A stretch of DNA of 64,000 nt from JBEBVQ01 sp037190845 (GCA_037190845.1 JBBCJI010000019.1:1-64000); one strand, 5' to 3'; counted from the first letter of the stretch, positions 8,994 to 19,030 are shown. Notes: a model not told the origin generated them from the letters alone. Translations and numbers: made by a program.

Positions 8994-11900
8994 TTACCTT
9001 ATCAGGGAAACGTCACCTCTTATTGTTTCTTTTACCCCATCGGGATAAGCGATGGAGATCAGATAGAAATACGTTCCTACCGGCTGAGGCGTGCCCTTAT
9101 ACATTCCGTCCCATCCCCGGTTATCATTGTTCTGCGCGTGGTATATGCGCTCTCCAAAACGATTGAATACACTAAACCCAAGCAATTCCTGGAATTCGAG
9201 ATTGGCAATCCTGAACACATCATTCTTTCCGTCGCCATTTGGCGAAAATGCAGTAGGGACAAAAAACCGTCCACGCATATCCACCTCCACAAATACCGAA
9301 TCATAGCTCACACAGCTATTCAATACGCCTGTGACTACATAATACCCCGACGCGGAAGGACGCACAAAAGGACTGGGACTGGCCGGATCATCCAGATCAC
9401 CAGAGGGCGTCCAGGCATAGCTTTCCGCACCTGTGGCCTGCAGCCGGATCTGCTGTCCGTACTGAATAACCGTATCCGGTGTCAGGATGCGCACATCCGC
9501 AGCCTGTGTTACAGACACGGGAATGTAGAATGTATCTGTACAACCCACCTCATTGCTTACGACGGCGGTATATACCACGTCCCGATCAGGAGCAGCAACG
9601 GTTGTATTACAGGACGAACAGCTTAGTGTACCGGCAGGAGCAAAGGCGTCTTCATACCATTGTGTACTTTTACTGTTAACCGCATGCAAATGCACCGTAT
9701 CTCCGTAACATACGGTTGCCTCCTCCGGATGTACATAAAAAGAATCTGCAACCAGGATATCCAGGGTGTCGGAAATAAGACATCCCTGGCGGGTATAGGT
9801 CTGCACCCAGATCCTTGTATCTTCCTGCACATAAACTGCAGGATTCCGGACAGTGGCAGCAGGAATAAAATTACTACCACCCCATATACAGGAATAATCC
9901 GCTGCCGGAGCCGTATGATAGCTAAACCGCATCTGCGGCAATTCATATGATGTGTAAATACCACCGGAAGGGGTATTGCCACAAAGATTGCCCGAAGAAG
10001 CATTCGAGTACAATGTGCTTACATACCCGCTATGCTGATAATACCCCGTGTACACAGGACTTACAGACGCGGGATTGCTATAACAAATATCTACAACAAG
10101 ATTTTGCATACCATCCCATTCATAAGGAACAGAAAAATTAAAATAAACATACGCTCCTGACGAAATAGCAACCGGACCGGGGGCGGTATATACCGGTGTA
10201 GTAGTGGTGACAAATCCTGCGTTCCTGTCCAGCTCCGTTTTATCTGTACAAGCCATCGCTATGCTCATATTTTCATATAACGCCCCGCCGTCTGTGGAGG
10301 AAATATTAAAAGCAATACTCCTGAGCGTACCTGAAAACATACCGGAGGCTTTCATATCTGCGGCACGGATCAGATACTGATGACGTGAAGTCGTGTAATA
10401 ATTCCCGTTAAAAGGCGTGCTTACCGGGTTAGCAGTGCGATAAAACGGTGTGTTTGACAACATGACCGTTACGCTATCCTGCGGAGTTGACGGCGTTGCG
10501 CCCGCTGCACCGCAGCTAAGGTTTATCAGGGGAGGCGGACCTGAAACATTTATATCCAGCAAAAGCGAATCCATCTTGCACTGTACATGCGGTGTCTCCG
10601 GGGTAATATTAAGCTGATACTGCTCTTCGTCTATACGCACCGTTATACGCTCGGTCTGCATACACCCTCCGGATTGCGCAACAACCTCATAAGTGGTGGT
10701 GGTATCCGGTCTTGCTACAGGATTACTGCAGGATGTACAGCTGAGGCTGCTCAATGGCGATCCGTCCGGCAGTACAGTCCAGCTTCCCGGCGCACCTGCC
10801 GTTGTATGCAGTTGTATCTGTGCTCCGCGACAAATTACATACTCCCGGTCCGACAATGCATTTCCACTTATGTAAACAGGAAGCGTAAACGTACGTGAGG
10901 TAACTACACCCGGAGGATCGCAGGTTGTATCCTGTACTGTAACAGAAAGAATATACAGACCTGTATCATTGCAAAGCGGCGAGCTCCAGGAGAAGCACCC
11001 CTGAACGGGATTTCCCCCCTGACCTGAATAAGTGATTACAGAGCCGGGAATAACAGATTGATGATTGTCACGTACCACCAGCTTTCTTCCGGGAGAATCG
11101 GAAACTACATTATAGCAAAACTGCAACGGCTGCCCGGCGCCACCTTCCACCACACCTCCGTTTAACCTGCCGCCCGACACCGAGCCGGCAACCGGGATTA
11201 AAGATATTCCGGGACTGTTGCAGCTCAACACCTGAATCTGCACGTCGCGCATTACCGAACCGATCTTCACCCCGTTACGATATTCATTCACCCTGACAGA
11301 AACCGTATTAGCCCCCTGTATCACAGGTCTGAAGCTCATTTCTCCCGTCGTTGTATTAAAATTAAAAGTACCACCGGTAGGCAGCGGCTCAGTAAGACTC
11401 AGACCTGTCTGGAAAGATATGTTGTTCGCCGTATAATACCCCCGGCACCCGATCAGCGCCGTACGCGGAGCAATCATTTCAAACGTAAGGGAATCGCCAT
11501 CCGGCTCAACTATTCCGTTATTAAACGTATACGGACTATTTACACAGATATATGGCACCGGCACAACCGTAAAATAAGGAGACGAATTATCAGGCGCGTC
11601 CCTGTTATTGAGCGTCGCTTCTATATACAGCCTGGCCAACCCGGAAGTCAGGTTCGTGCTGGCATTTCGATCAACTATACTCACATGAAAAGTCCAATAG
11701 TCGCACTGCGACGGCAGCGTATACTCCGCCATGTACCACCATTCCCTGTAGCCAGGGAATATAGATGAAGGATCCGTACAATTGGTAGGATTACCCGGAC
11801 ATCCCGGGCTTATCTCCAGGCCATTGGGACGGCCGTCAGGCAGTACGTTCAATAGCTGCATTATTACATAACCATCAACATTATTGCAGGCATTATAATA

Positions 11901-12092
11901 GCAGAGCGATTGTGTAGGCTCTATTGCCTGACCCACACAATCTCTGTAAAACTTCAGATAGAATCTGTAACGGGATCCGCCGAGCCACTCATAAGTAATT
12001 TCGCCCCCGGCCGCATGAGAAGCATATGCTCCTGCATTGCCGCTGATCAGAAGAACGAAACATAAAATGATACAACGTAAAAATCCTGTCAT
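8994..12092 (-). CDS. Large T9SS cargo with gliding-associated C-terminal domain
   Basis: A secreted protein of 1032 residues when started at the ATG that opens MTGFLRCIILCFVLLISGN, a normal signal peptide; the longer frame begins at a TTG (12140) and adds a basic stretch, which I judge non-coding. The mature N-terminus (SHAAGGEITYEWLGGSRY) matches a start common in large Bacteroidota surface proteins. Repeated Cys-containing PKD/Ig-like modules follow (LSCTSCSNPVARPDTTTTYEV, CSSCNTTVAAPDRDVVYTA). The end is the CHU_C/gliding-motility-associated C-terminal domain: FVPTAFSPNGDGKNDVF, FNRFGERIYHA, GTYFYLISIAYPDG. It is a type B T9SS signal class, usually surface-attached. It is read divergently from the histidine kinase at 12327. 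Confidence 0.9.
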   Translation of the reverse strand: MTGFLRCIILCFVLLISGNAGAYASHAAGGEITYEWLGGSRYRFYLKFYRDCVGQAIEPTQSLCYYNACNNVDGYVIMQLLNVLPDGRPNGLEISPGCPGNPTNCTDPSSIFPGYREWWYMAEYTLPSQCDYWTFHVSIVDRNASTNLTSGLARLYIEATLNNRDAPDNSSPYFTVVPVPYICVNSPYTFNNGIVEPDGDSLTFEMIAPRTALIGCRGYYTANNISFQTGLSLTEPLPTGGTFNFNTTTGEMSFRPVIQGANTVSVRVNEYRNGVKIGSVMRDVQIQVLSCNSPGISLIPVAGSVSGGRLNGGVVEGGAGQPLQFCYNVVSDSPGRKLVVRDNHQSVIPGSVITYSGQGGNPVQGCFSWSSPLCNDTGLYILSVTVQDTTCDPPGVVTSRTFTLPVYISGNALSDREYVICRGAQIQLHTTAGAPGSWTVLPDGSPLSSLSCTSCSNPVARPDTTTTYEVVAQSGGCMQTERITVRIDEEQYQLNITPETPHVQCKMDSLLLDINVSGPPPLINLSCGAAGATPSTPQDSVTVMLSNTPFYRTANPVSTPFNGNYYTTSRHQYLIRAADMKASGMFSGTLRSIAFNISSTDGGALYENMSIAMACTDKTELDRNAGFVTTTTPVYTAPGPVAISSGAYVYFNFSVPYEWDGMQNLVVDICYSNPASVSPVYTGYYQHSGYVSTLYSNASSGNLCGNTPSGGIYTSYELPQMRFSYHTAPAADYSCIWGGSNFIPAATVRNPAVYVQEDTRIWVQTYTRQGCLISDTLDILVADSFYVHPEEATVCYGDTVHLHAVNSKSTQWYEDAFAPAGTLSCSSCNTTVAAPDRDVVYTAVVSNEVGCTDTFYIPVSVTQAADVRILTPDTVIQYGQQIRLQATGAESYAWTPSGDLDDPASPSPFVRPSASGYYVVTGVLNSCVSYDSVFVEVDMRGRFFVPTAFSPNGDGKNDVFRIANLEFQELLGFSVFNRFGERIYHAQNNDNRGWDGMYKGTPQPVGTYFYLISIAYPDGVKETIRGDVSLIR

Positions 12093-12326
12093 GTATGATA
12101 GCGTTTCTTTTGTTTTAAGAAAATACCTTCTCCCAAACAATAAGCCAAAATTATCAGTGCTACTCCTGATAAAATAGAGAATTATTGCTCAATTATTTTA
12201 GTGAGTATATTTACTCAATTTTAAAAAATGCCGTACAGAAGCGGTCTTGGGGGGATTTATTTTTTATACAAAATCCTTAACATTGCATCAGCACCTCTTA
12301 GTCCGAACCCTGCATACGGAATTATC

Positions 12327-14327
12327 ATGAATGCATCTATTACGTATCCCGTTGTACGGTTGTTGGTTTTATTGATGACCTTTCTGGCCGTGACAGCCTA
12401 CACAACGCAGGCGCAGCACCCGGCTTCGGAAGACCAGAAAATATTACTTACAAAATACGATACAGCCCGGATCACAAAAACCATTCTCAGAGCTAATGCA
12501 CTGAGATTTCAGAAGCCCGATACAGCTTTCCATCTTTTACAAAAATCATTTCAGGAGAGTAGCGCTATCGGGTTTGATGTCGGAAATATCCATGTGCTGT
12601 ACTGCCTTTCGATCATCTATATGAAGCAGGGCAGTTTTCACAAAGCCGTTGAGCTCAGCCTGCTCGGGCTTTCCTACTGTTCACGATCCGACAGCAACAT
12701 GAAGTATGCTACCGGCCTGCTCAATAATATCGGGAGCGTATACATGGCGCTGGGACAATACGAATCAGCGCTGCAATATTACCTGAAAGCCATCAGGTCC
12801 GCATCAGAATGGCCGTACACAATATCCCCGATATCCATATACACCAACGTCGGCCATGTGCTGAGTAATGTACGGCAGCACGACAGGGCGTTGCAATATC
12901 TGAACAGAGCCGAAGAAGAAGCAAGGAGAAAAAACACAACCGCCATACTCGCTACTATACTTGTAAACAAGGGCCAGGTTTATCATCGCACAGGAGACGG
13001 GCAGAAAGCGCTGGACAATTACTTTGAAGCGCTGCCTCTGGCACAAACGGCTCACATCCCGGAAATACACCTTTCTGCATTGCGGAATATCGGCGATCAT
13101 TATCTATCTCAGGATATGCCCGGGAAAGCCTTGACATACCTGGAGGAAGCCAGCAAAATCCACGTAGGTGTAAATCCCTGGTACAGGAACAGCGTACTGA
13201 TTGCCCTGGGCGAATGTTACATAAAACTGGGGCATGACAAGCAGGCTATAAAATACCTGCGCGAAGCAGGTGAAAATGCCCGGCAATATCAGCTCGAAGA
13301 ACAGGAAGAACGGATACATCAACACCTGACGGCGCTTTATGAAGAAAAAGGAGACTACCGGAATGCATACCGCCACCACCAGACACAATCCAGGCTGAAG
13401 GACAAGCTGATCAATGAAACTTCACTGAAGAATATCAACCAGCTTGAGGTACGCTATAAAACTGTAGAAAAAGATAAAGAGCTGGCACAACATCAACTGG
13501 TGATTGTGCAACAGGAAAATAAACTGAAAAAGAAAAACACGCTGATCGGCAGCGTCGGTGCAGGCATATTTATATTAGCAACGATATCTGTACTTATATA
13601 TAAAAACAATCAACAAAAACAGAAGTTAAAAGACGAAAAAATACATAATTTACATCAGCAACAGGAGCTGGTTCGTTTTAAGTCAGTGATCGAAGGAGAA
13701 GAAAAGGAAAGAAGCCGCATTGCCCGCGAACTACACGATGGCATTGTAGGCAAAATATCAGCCGTGAAGCTTAACTTTACTGCTATGCAAAAACGCCACC
13801 AGGAACTAATTGACTTTCATGACTTCCAGCAGGCCATGCAGCAACTGGATGAAACGATACATGAGATCCGCGAAACGGCACACAATCTTGTTCCCGAGTC
13901 ACTCGTCCATACCGGTCTTGAATACGGCTTATACAATTATTGTCAAAACATTAACCGCAACCTCTCATTCAACCTGGACTTTCAGGTATTTGGCGTCATA
14001 CCAAGATTCCAGGCAGATTTTGAACTGGCTGTGTACCGCATCGTGCAGGAGCTGATACAGAATATCATTAAACATGCACGTGCGCGTAATGCTATTGTTC
14101 AGATAAACTATCAGAATGACCTGTTTAGTATCACCGCCGAAGATGATGGTGTCGGGTTCAACAAAAATGCCATAGGCTCCGGCGGCATCGGATTGAAAAA
14201 TCTCCGCTCCAGGATCAAGGCTTTTACCGGCTCTATAGATGTCAACTCAGACAAGAACGGCACGACAGTATATATCGAATTCGAAACACACCACCTGACT
14301 GAAAGCGGACAAACAATAGCTGTATGA
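12327..14327 (+). CDS. TPR sensor histidine kinase (HisKA_3 type)
   Basis: Membrane sensor kinase of 666 residues. I chose the ATG opening MNASITYPVV because a signal peptide follows at once (cut after TTQAQ); an upstream ATG at 12228 would add 33 unlikely residues. About residues 60-360 are tetratricopeptide repeats placed in the periplasm (for example ATGLLNNIGSVYMALGQYES). One transmembrane helix (about 406-425, IGSVGAGIFILATISVLIY) and a coiled coil lead to the HisKA_3 domain with phosphoacceptor His 470 in ARELHDGIVGK. HATPase_c follows with N-box QELIQNIIKHA and G1 box DDGVGFN. It overlaps the response regulator by 4 nt (ATGA). Ligand unknown; the divergent neighbour is T9SS cargo. It is paralogous to the kinase at 60189. 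Confidence 0.93.
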   Translation: MNASITYPVVRLLVLLMTFLAVTAYTTQAQHPASEDQKILLTKYDTARITKTILRANALRFQKPDTAFHLLQKSFQESSAIGFDVGNIHVLYCLSIIYMKQGSFHKAVELSLLGLSYCSRSDSNMKYATGLLNNIGSVYMALGQYESALQYYLKAIRSASEWPYTISPISIYTNVGHVLSNVRQHDRALQYLNRAEEEARRKNTTAILATILVNKGQVYHRTGDGQKALDNYFEALPLAQTAHIPEIHLSALRNIGDHYLSQDMPGKALTYLEEASKIHVGVNPWYRNSVLIALGECYIKLGHDKQAIKYLREAGENARQYQLEEQEERIHQHLTALYEEKGDYRNAYRHHQTQSRLKDKLINETSLKNINQLEVRYKTVEKDKELAQHQLVIVQQENKLKKKNTLIGSVGAGIFILATISVLIYKNNQQKQKLKDEKIHNLHQQQELVRFKSVIEGEEKERSRIARELHDGIVGKISAVKLNFTAMQKRHQELIDFHDFQQAMQQLDETIHEIRETAHNLVPESLVHTGLEYGLYNYCQNINRNLSFNLDFQVFGVIPRFQADFELAVYRIVQELIQNIIKHARARNAIVQINYQNDLFSITAEDDGVGFNKNAIGSGGIGLKNLRSRIKAFTGSIDVNSDKNGTTVYIEFETHHLTESGQTIAV

Positions 14328-14971
14328 ACATAAAATTGGCAATTGCAGACGATCATCCGCTCATGCTCAGTGGTCTGCAGAATGTACTCCAAACATACAA
14401 TCACATTTCAATATGCAATACGTACGCTTCAGGCAATGAATTATTGGAGGGGCTTGCACAGCAGCAACCGGACGTCCTGCTGCTTGATATCAACTTACCT
14501 GATAAAACAGGTAATGAACTGATCCGTATCATCAATAAAAAATATCCCCACATCTCTGTTATAGCGCTCACCAGCCTTGACAGCGCTTTCCACATAAAAG
14601 ACATGATGCAGCACGGATGTAAAGGGTATCTGCTGAAGAACACGCCAGCCCATGTATTGGTAGAAGCCATTGAAAAAGTATACGAGGGGGAAGAATTTCT
14701 GGAACCCGCAATAAAAGAACAACTGCTGCGCAGCATGCTCAAGATGAAACAGCAGTCGGGTGCCGGGGTGCTCAGCACGAAACTGACCCGTAGAGAACAT
14801 GAAATCCTGCAATTGATCGCCGAAGAATATACCAGCCAGGAAATTGCCGAAAAACTATCGCTTAGTCAACGCACAGTAGACAATCACCGCTTCAGCCTGT
14901 TGCAAAAATTACAGGTAAAAAACAGCATCGGACTGGTACGGGCGGCGATGCAACTGGGGCTGATCGAATAG
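14324..14971 (+). CDS. LuxR/NarL-family response regulator
   Basis: A 215-residue DNA-binding response regulator and certain partner of the overlapping TPR kinase. The receiver domain shows the acidic pair in IADDHP, phosphoacceptor Asp55 in VLLLDINLP, Thr83 in IALTSLD and Lys105 in GYLLKNT. The C-terminal LuxR helix-turn-helix (about 152-215) reads LTRREHEILQLIAEEYTSQE, then IAEKLSLSQRTVDNHR and a final LQVKNSIGLVRAA. All signalling residues are intact. It probably controls the divergent T9SS cargo genes (inference from position). A GTAG-type palindrome follows 4 nt after the stop. Confidence 0.95.
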   Translation: MNIKLAIADDHPLMLSGLQNVLQTYNHISICNTYASGNELLEGLAQQQPDVLLLDINLPDKTGNELIRIINKKYPHISVIALTSLDSAFHIKDMMQHGCKGYLLKNTPAHVLVEAIEKVYEGEEFLEPAIKEQLLRSMLKMKQQSGAGVLSTKLTRREHEILQLIAEEYTSQEIAEKLSLSQRTVDNHRFSLLQKLQVKNSIGLVRAAMQLGLIE

Positions 14972-14975
14972 AACG

Positions 14976-15003
14976 GTAGAGGCAAGGCATTCCTTGTCTC
15001 TAC
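14976..15003. repeat. GTAG-headed REP palindrome containing a stop codon
   Basis: A 12-bp inverted repeat with one mismatch (GTAGAGGCAAGG and CCTTGTCTCTAC, loop CATT) between convergent genes. Read on the minus strand it begins GTAG, and that TAG is the stop codon of the VWA protein gene (15000-15002). It may also act as a bidirectional terminator, although no T-run follows. A diverged relative lies at 24671-24690. Confidence 0.75.
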
Positions 15004-17030
15004 TGCGCCATCCAGTATTTCCGCAGGAGCCACTCCGCTGCCGCTACCAGCAGTATCAGAAAAAAATACCACTTCCGGTCTATAAGCGGTAATGATTCCG
15101 TGACGGTACGGATGACCGGTTTTATTTGTGTATGACGGGTAATGTTATCGTATAATGTCCCCACTTGTCCTGATGGCACAAACGATCCGTTGTAATGCTG
15201 CGCCATTCCGTACAACAGGGCATAATCCGCACCGGTTTCCATCAGCTCCGGCGGTGTTCCTGTTACTACGAAATGTCCTTTATCGATATAGGTCTTGTCC
15301 TGGTAAACAGCCCTGGCGGTATAGACATAACTGCCCGGCTGCATGATCCCGGCATGCAACCGGTAAGCGCTGCCGGAGCGTTCAAAGGAATAAGCCTGCT
15401 GCTTTCCGGCACTGTCTGCGATTACCAGCTCCGCCTCCGGTGTATTGACCTGCTCATTATTGGCATTCAGCAGATATGCCTGGAATGCAACCGGCTCCTG
15501 ATCGCTCCATATATGCTTGCGCAGCATTACCCGAAACGGTCTTTCCCGCATATCTGCCGTAAGAAAGCTTACCGTTTGCCGGATGCATTCATCCACGACC
15601 AGATGCCGGTTAAAATACCGGTATTCATACATCCGCCAGCGCCAGAGGCCGGTGCCGGCAAGTATGGCCACCGGACGGCTACCCTGCTGCAGCCACCATA
15701 AAGGTTCCTGCACACCCGGATTATGCTGCTGCACAAACAGAGCTTCGGTGCCCGGCGCTGTCTGTATATGCCCGGCAGAGACATGTAGCGGCGGCAGCCT
15801 GTCTGTAACCGTACGGATATCCGGCGGCAGGATAAACTGGTAAAAAGAAGGATTATAATCCGGCCGGACATCCCGCACACCCGTACCCGGCGCAAATACC
15901 GCCGCAGTCTGCACCTGGTTCAACGCCGGGATATGCGTTCCGGATCCGGCGATAAACCAGGCCGGAACCGTTTTCAGCGCTGCCGGCTGTGTAGCCTGTG
16001 CAGGCATATTATGCAATATAACTGCGTCGTACGCATCTATATCTACCGGCAGGTCCTTAGTCGTCCTTACCGTAATCGTGTAATTTTCTGTACCGGCCAG
16101 GGCATCCCTGATGGCACGAATATCCGGATGCGGTGCAGCGGCGGCAATCAGCACTTTCTTTTTTTCATCTATTACCTCAACAAAAAAATCTTTGCGGTTA
16201 TTCACTACATTTTCTTCTCCCTCCGCCACAGATACCTGCAACACATAATGATGTATACCGGGTGTCTCTGCAGTTACCCGGAGCGATGGGGCAGCGTCGT
16301 AGCGGTCGGATGCTACCGTAATATCCGAGGCAGCAATGACCTGCCCGTCTTTCAGCAGCCGCAGGTGTCCCCTGAATCCTTTGCACAATTGCGCAATAAT
16401 ATCCGCACGGACTTCAAAACGGCTGTGGCGGGCCACTTTCGCATTCGCATATACTTTCGTGATGCGTATATCTTTTTGTAAGGCAGTATCGCCTAATCCT
16501 ACCGTATATACCGGAGCATTGATAGCCGGCTGGTGGAACAAAGGGTTGCTACCCTGGTTGAACCGGCCGTCCGAGGCCAGTATCACGGCGCCGAGGTTCT
16601 GCTCCGAATATACATCATACACTTCTTCCAGTGCGGCAGTTATATCTGTTGCGGGCTGTGTATATGTAAAAAGGATGTCCGTGATGCGGGCCTCCCCACC
16701 GAAACCCCAGGTGTCCACGCGATACTGATCTTCCAGCCGGGAGATCAGCTCTGCGGCCTGCCGGCGATACGAAGTGGTATCGTCCTTCAGCGCGTGCGCT
16801 ACAGAAAGACTATTATCCTGAAGGAAAACGATAACCGGCTTTTCCGTTTCATGCTTTGTTACGGTTACAGAAGGCACCAGCAGCAGCAGGAAAACGAGCA
16901 GCCATACTAATGTCCGCAACGTCGCTGTGACCCAGGGGTAAGGCGCCCCGCGTTTCACATCTGCACGATATACCATATACCCGGCGCCCAGCGAAACCAA
17001 AAGGGCAAGTACCCAAAACATCCATTGCAT
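15000..17030 (-). CDS. VWA-domain membrane protein
   Basis: A 676-residue inner-membrane protein. Two N-terminal membrane helices (MQWMFWVLALLVSLGAGYMV and TLRTLVWLLVFLLLLVPSV) precede a von Willebrand factor A domain with an intact metal-ion site: DNSLS (DxSxS, about residue 72), a Thr in TDITAALEEVYD, and Asp in ASDGRFNQG. A long extracytoplasmic region of Ig-like character follows, then a C-terminal membrane helix (WYFFLILLVAAAEWLL) with a short basic tail. The layout resembles BatA/BatB-like and CoxE-neighbour proteins, but no Bat operon is present here, so the role is unknown. The stop codon is supplied by a REP palindrome. It is convergent with the response regulator. Confidence 0.85.
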   Translation of the reverse strand: MQWMFWVLALLVSLGAGYMVYRADVKRGAPYPWVTATLRTLVWLLVFLLLLVPSVTVTKHETEKPVIVFLQDNSLSVAHALKDDTTSYRRQAAELISRLEDQYRVDTWGFGGEARITDILFTYTQPATDITAALEEVYDVYSEQNLGAVILASDGRFNQGSNPLFHQPAINAPVYTVGLGDTALQKDIRITKVYANAKVARHSRFEVRADIIAQLCKGFRGHLRLLKDGQVIAASDITVASDRYDAAPSLRVTAETPGIHHYVLQVSVAEGEENVVNNRKDFFVEVIDEKKKVLIAAAAPHPDIRAIRDALAGTENYTITVRTTKDLPVDIDAYDAVILHNMPAQATQPAALKTVPAWFIAGSGTHIPALNQVQTAAVFAPGTGVRDVRPDYNPSFYQFILPPDIRTVTDRLPPLHVSAGHIQTAPGTEALFVQQHNPGVQEPLWWLQQGSRPVAILAGTGLWRWRMYEYRYFNRHLVVDECIRQTVSFLTADMRERPFRVMLRKHIWSDQEPVAFQAYLLNANNEQVNTPEAELVIADSAGKQQAYSFERSGSAYRLHAGIMQPGSYVYTARAVYQDKTYIDKGHFVVTGTPPELMETGADYALLYGMAQHYNGSFVPSGQVGTLYDNITRHTQIKPVIRTVTESLPLIDRKWYFFLILLVAAAEWLLRKYWMAQ

Positions 17031-17086
17031 AAGCGATAAAACTAAAGAAAATTACGGAACTCAAACCATAACAGGGAAAACCCGCT

Positions 17087-17094
17087 TACATTTG
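17087..17094 (+). promoter_or_regulatory. TACATTTG -7 box of pnuC
   Basis: TACATTTG matches the Bacteroidota TAnnTTTG element and ends only 7 nt before the pnuC ATG. I see no TTG at the -33 spacing. If functional, the transcript would have almost no leader. Confidence 0.5.
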
Positions 17095-17101
17095 CGCCGT
17101 T

Positions 17102-17731
17102 ATGCAAATTCAGGAATGGCTCCGGCTCTTTACAGCCCAGCTTGGTAACACACCGCTGCTCGAATGGATTGCGGTACTGTTCAGTGTAGCCAGCGTACTG
17201 TTTTCCCGTGCCAACAGCGTATGGCTTTACCCAACAGGCATTGCCGGCACAGCCATATTCACCTGGCTGTTCATCCGCCCGGGTACAGGGCTTTATGCAG
17301 AAGGCCTGCTGAATCTGTACTATTTTCTTATGAGCATCTATGGATGGATGCACTGGATACGCAGAAAAAACGGGACGCCATTAGCGATTACGATGAACAG
17401 CGGAAAGGAATGGATGATAACAATTGCCATTGTACTATCGGGCTGGATGTTATTGTTTTTTGTGCTTTCCGGCTATACAGATTCCAATGTACCGGCCTGG
17501 GATGCCTGGGTATCGGCCACCGCATGGGCCGGTATGTGGCTGCTTGCCCGGCGGAAGGTAGAAAACTGGATACTGCTCAATATTTCCAACATATCCGCCA
17601 TACCGTTGCTGGTATATAAAAAAATGCCGCTCACGGCGTTGTTGACATTATTTCTCTTTATTGTAGCTATTTTTGGCTTTATCAACTGGAGGAATATTTA
17701 TCTCCGGCAAAAGAATACAATCCGTATCTGA
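17102..17731 (+). CDS. pnuC: Nicotinamide riboside transporter PnuC
   Basis: An integral membrane protein of 209 residues with seven or so hydrophobic helices and the PnuC signature regions: an N-terminal WIAVLFSVASVLFSRANSVW, the LNLYYFLMSIYGWMHW helix, and YKKMPLTALLTLFLFIVAIFG near the end. PnuC carries nicotinamide riboside (or, in some subfamilies, other pyridine or vitamin nucleosides) inward by facilitated diffusion, trapped by phosphorylation. The NadR-type kinase gene begins 11 nt downstream, which supports the nicotinamide riboside assignment. Confidence 0.93.
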   Translation: MQIQEWLRLFTAQLGNTPLLEWIAVLFSVASVLFSRANSVWLYPTGIAGTAIFTWLFIRPGTGLYAEGLLNLYYFLMSIYGWMHWIRRKNGTPLAITMNSGKEWMITIAIVLSGWMLLFFVLSGYTDSNVPAWDAWVSATAWAGMWLLARRKVENWILLNISNISAIPLLVYKKMPLTALLTLFLFIVAIFGFINWRNIYLRQKNTIRI

Positions 17732-17742
17732 CCAGTACTATT

Positions 17743-18267
17743 GTGTCTGTAAAAAAAATCGTTGTCATCGGACCGGAATCAACCGGTAAAAGCACCCTGA
17801 GCCGGGAGATAGCCACAGCGCTCAATACGGTGTATGTGCCGGAGTTTGCACGCATCTATCTCGATAGCATTAACAGACCTTATACGGAAGAAGATCTGCT
17901 GATCATTGCCCGGAGACAACTCTCCGGGGAAGACTCCCTGACACCGGAGGCAAACAAGCTGCTGATCTGCGACACCGATCTCTATGTGATCAAAGTATGG
18001 AGCGAACACAAATACCAACGCTGCCATCGCCGGATACTCGAACAGATCGCCCAACGCAGCTACGACCTTTACCTGCTCACCGGCGTAGATATGCCCTGGG
18101 AAGACGATCCCCAGCGGGAATACCCGGATTCCGGCATGCGCCGGTATTTCTTCCATATCTATAAAGATATTGTAGTGCACAGCGGTGTACCCTGGGCACT
18201 GATAGAAGGAACACCGCAGGAAAGATTACAGCGTGCACTGACCGTAATCCGGACACTTCCAGTTTAA
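17743..18267 (+). CDS. nadR: NadR-type nucleotide kinase (ribosylnicotinamide kinase)
   Basis: A 174-residue P-loop kinase starting at GTG. Walker A is GPESTGKSTL (about residues 10-19); ICDTDLYVIKVW near residue 80 carries the metal-binding Asp pair typical of the NadR C-terminal kinase domain, and MPWEDDPQREYPDSG is a conserved family stretch. It should phosphorylate nicotinamide riboside arriving through PnuC to NMN. The adenylyltransferase and repressor domains of enteric NadR are absent, so it is a kinase-only form. An ATTAGC-family repeat begins at the base after its stop codon. Confidence 0.87.
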   Translation: MSVKKIVVIGPESTGKSTLSREIATALNTVYVPEFARIYLDSINRPYTEEDLLIIARRQLSGEDSLTPEANKLLICDTDLYVIKVWSEHKYQRCHRRILEQIAQRSYDLYLLTGVDMPWEDDPQREYPDSGMRRYFFHIYKDIVVHSGVPWALIEGTPQERLQRALTVIRTLPV

Positions 18268-18352
18268 TGAGCTAATCAGCACATTAGCTGATTAGCCAAT
18301 GCCTGTCGCGAGGGGTAATTAGCAGATAAGCTAATTACCTGATTAGCTAATT
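18268..18352. repeat. ATTAGC-family intergenic palindrome, copy A
   Basis: An 85-bp AT-rich element made of alternating GCTAATCAGC/ATTAGCTGATTAGC palindromes around a GC-rich core (AATGCCTGTCGCGAGG). It starts at the base after the nadR stop codon and ends at the sua5 promoter region. Copies lie at 26785-26848 and 51561-51617. Confidence 0.75.
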
Positions 18353-18378
18353 TTTCGTATCTTTATAGAAAGGGCTTT

Positions 18379-18999
18379 ATGCTACTGCCTGTCCACCCCG
18401 TCAATCCACAACCCAGAAATATCCAATCGGCTATATCCTGCCTGCAAAAAGGCGGAGTCATTATCTATCCGACGGATACTATTTATGGCCTGGGATGTGA
18501 TATATTCAATGCGGATGCCATCAAGCGTATATGCAGCATCAAGGGAATTGACCCGAAGAAAGCCCGGTTTTCTTTTATTTGCAATAATCTGAGTCACCTG
18601 AGTGATTATGCCAAAAGTATAGACACGCCGGTATTCCGTTTATTAAAAAGCAAGTTACCCGGCCCTTATACATTCATTCTCAATGCCAGCAAACAGGTAC
18701 CTAAACAATTAAAAACAAAAAAAGACACCGTAGGCATCCGTGTTCCGGAGCACAATATCACGAGAGAGCTGGTGGAACAGCTTGGTCACCCGATCATGAG
18801 CGTATCACTTCCGATGGATGGAGACGTGGAGTATTACACTGATCCGGAGCTGATACACGATCAGTTTGAGCATCTGGTGGATATGGTCATTGATGGGGGA
18901 CCCGGCGGGATTGTTCCTTCAACCGTCATTGACTGTACCGGTGAAGAACCTGTCCTGATACGCGAAGGCGCCGGCCAGTGGGATGACATCAGCACCTGA
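18379..18999 (+). CDS. Sua5/YciO/YrdC-family threonylcarbamoyl-AMP synthase
   Basis: A 206-residue YrdC-fold protein. Family motifs include GGVIIYPTDTIYGLGCD near residue 27 (the nucleotide-binding strand and KxxP-like region), CSIKGIDPKKARFSFIC, LPGPYTFILNAS and VGIRVPEH. The family makes threonylcarbamoyl-AMP from Thr, bicarbonate and ATP for the t6A37 modification of tRNA. This length lacks the C-terminal Sua5 domain, so it is a YrdC/YciO-type protein. The catalytic YrdC versus the less clear YciO subgroup cannot be settled by eye. It may be the genome's only copy or a paralogue. Confidence 0.88.
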   Translation: MLLPVHPVNPQPRNIQSAISCLQKGGVIIYPTDTIYGLGCDIFNADAIKRICSIKGIDPKKARFSFICNNLSHLSDYAKSIDTPVFRLLKSKLPGPYTFILNASKQVPKQLKTKKDTVGIRVPEHNITRELVEQLGHPIMSVSLPMDGDVEYYTDPELIHDQFEHLVDMVIDGGPGGIVPSTVIDCTGEEPVLIREGAGQWDDIST

Positions 19000-19030
19000 A
19001 CAAACCTCCTGCCAATTCTCCCCTTTCACT

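Noticed and set aside
17031..17101. Riboswitch upstream of pnuC
   Set aside because: The -7 box ends 7 nt before the start codon, leaving no room for an aptamer in the leader; no structured element seen.
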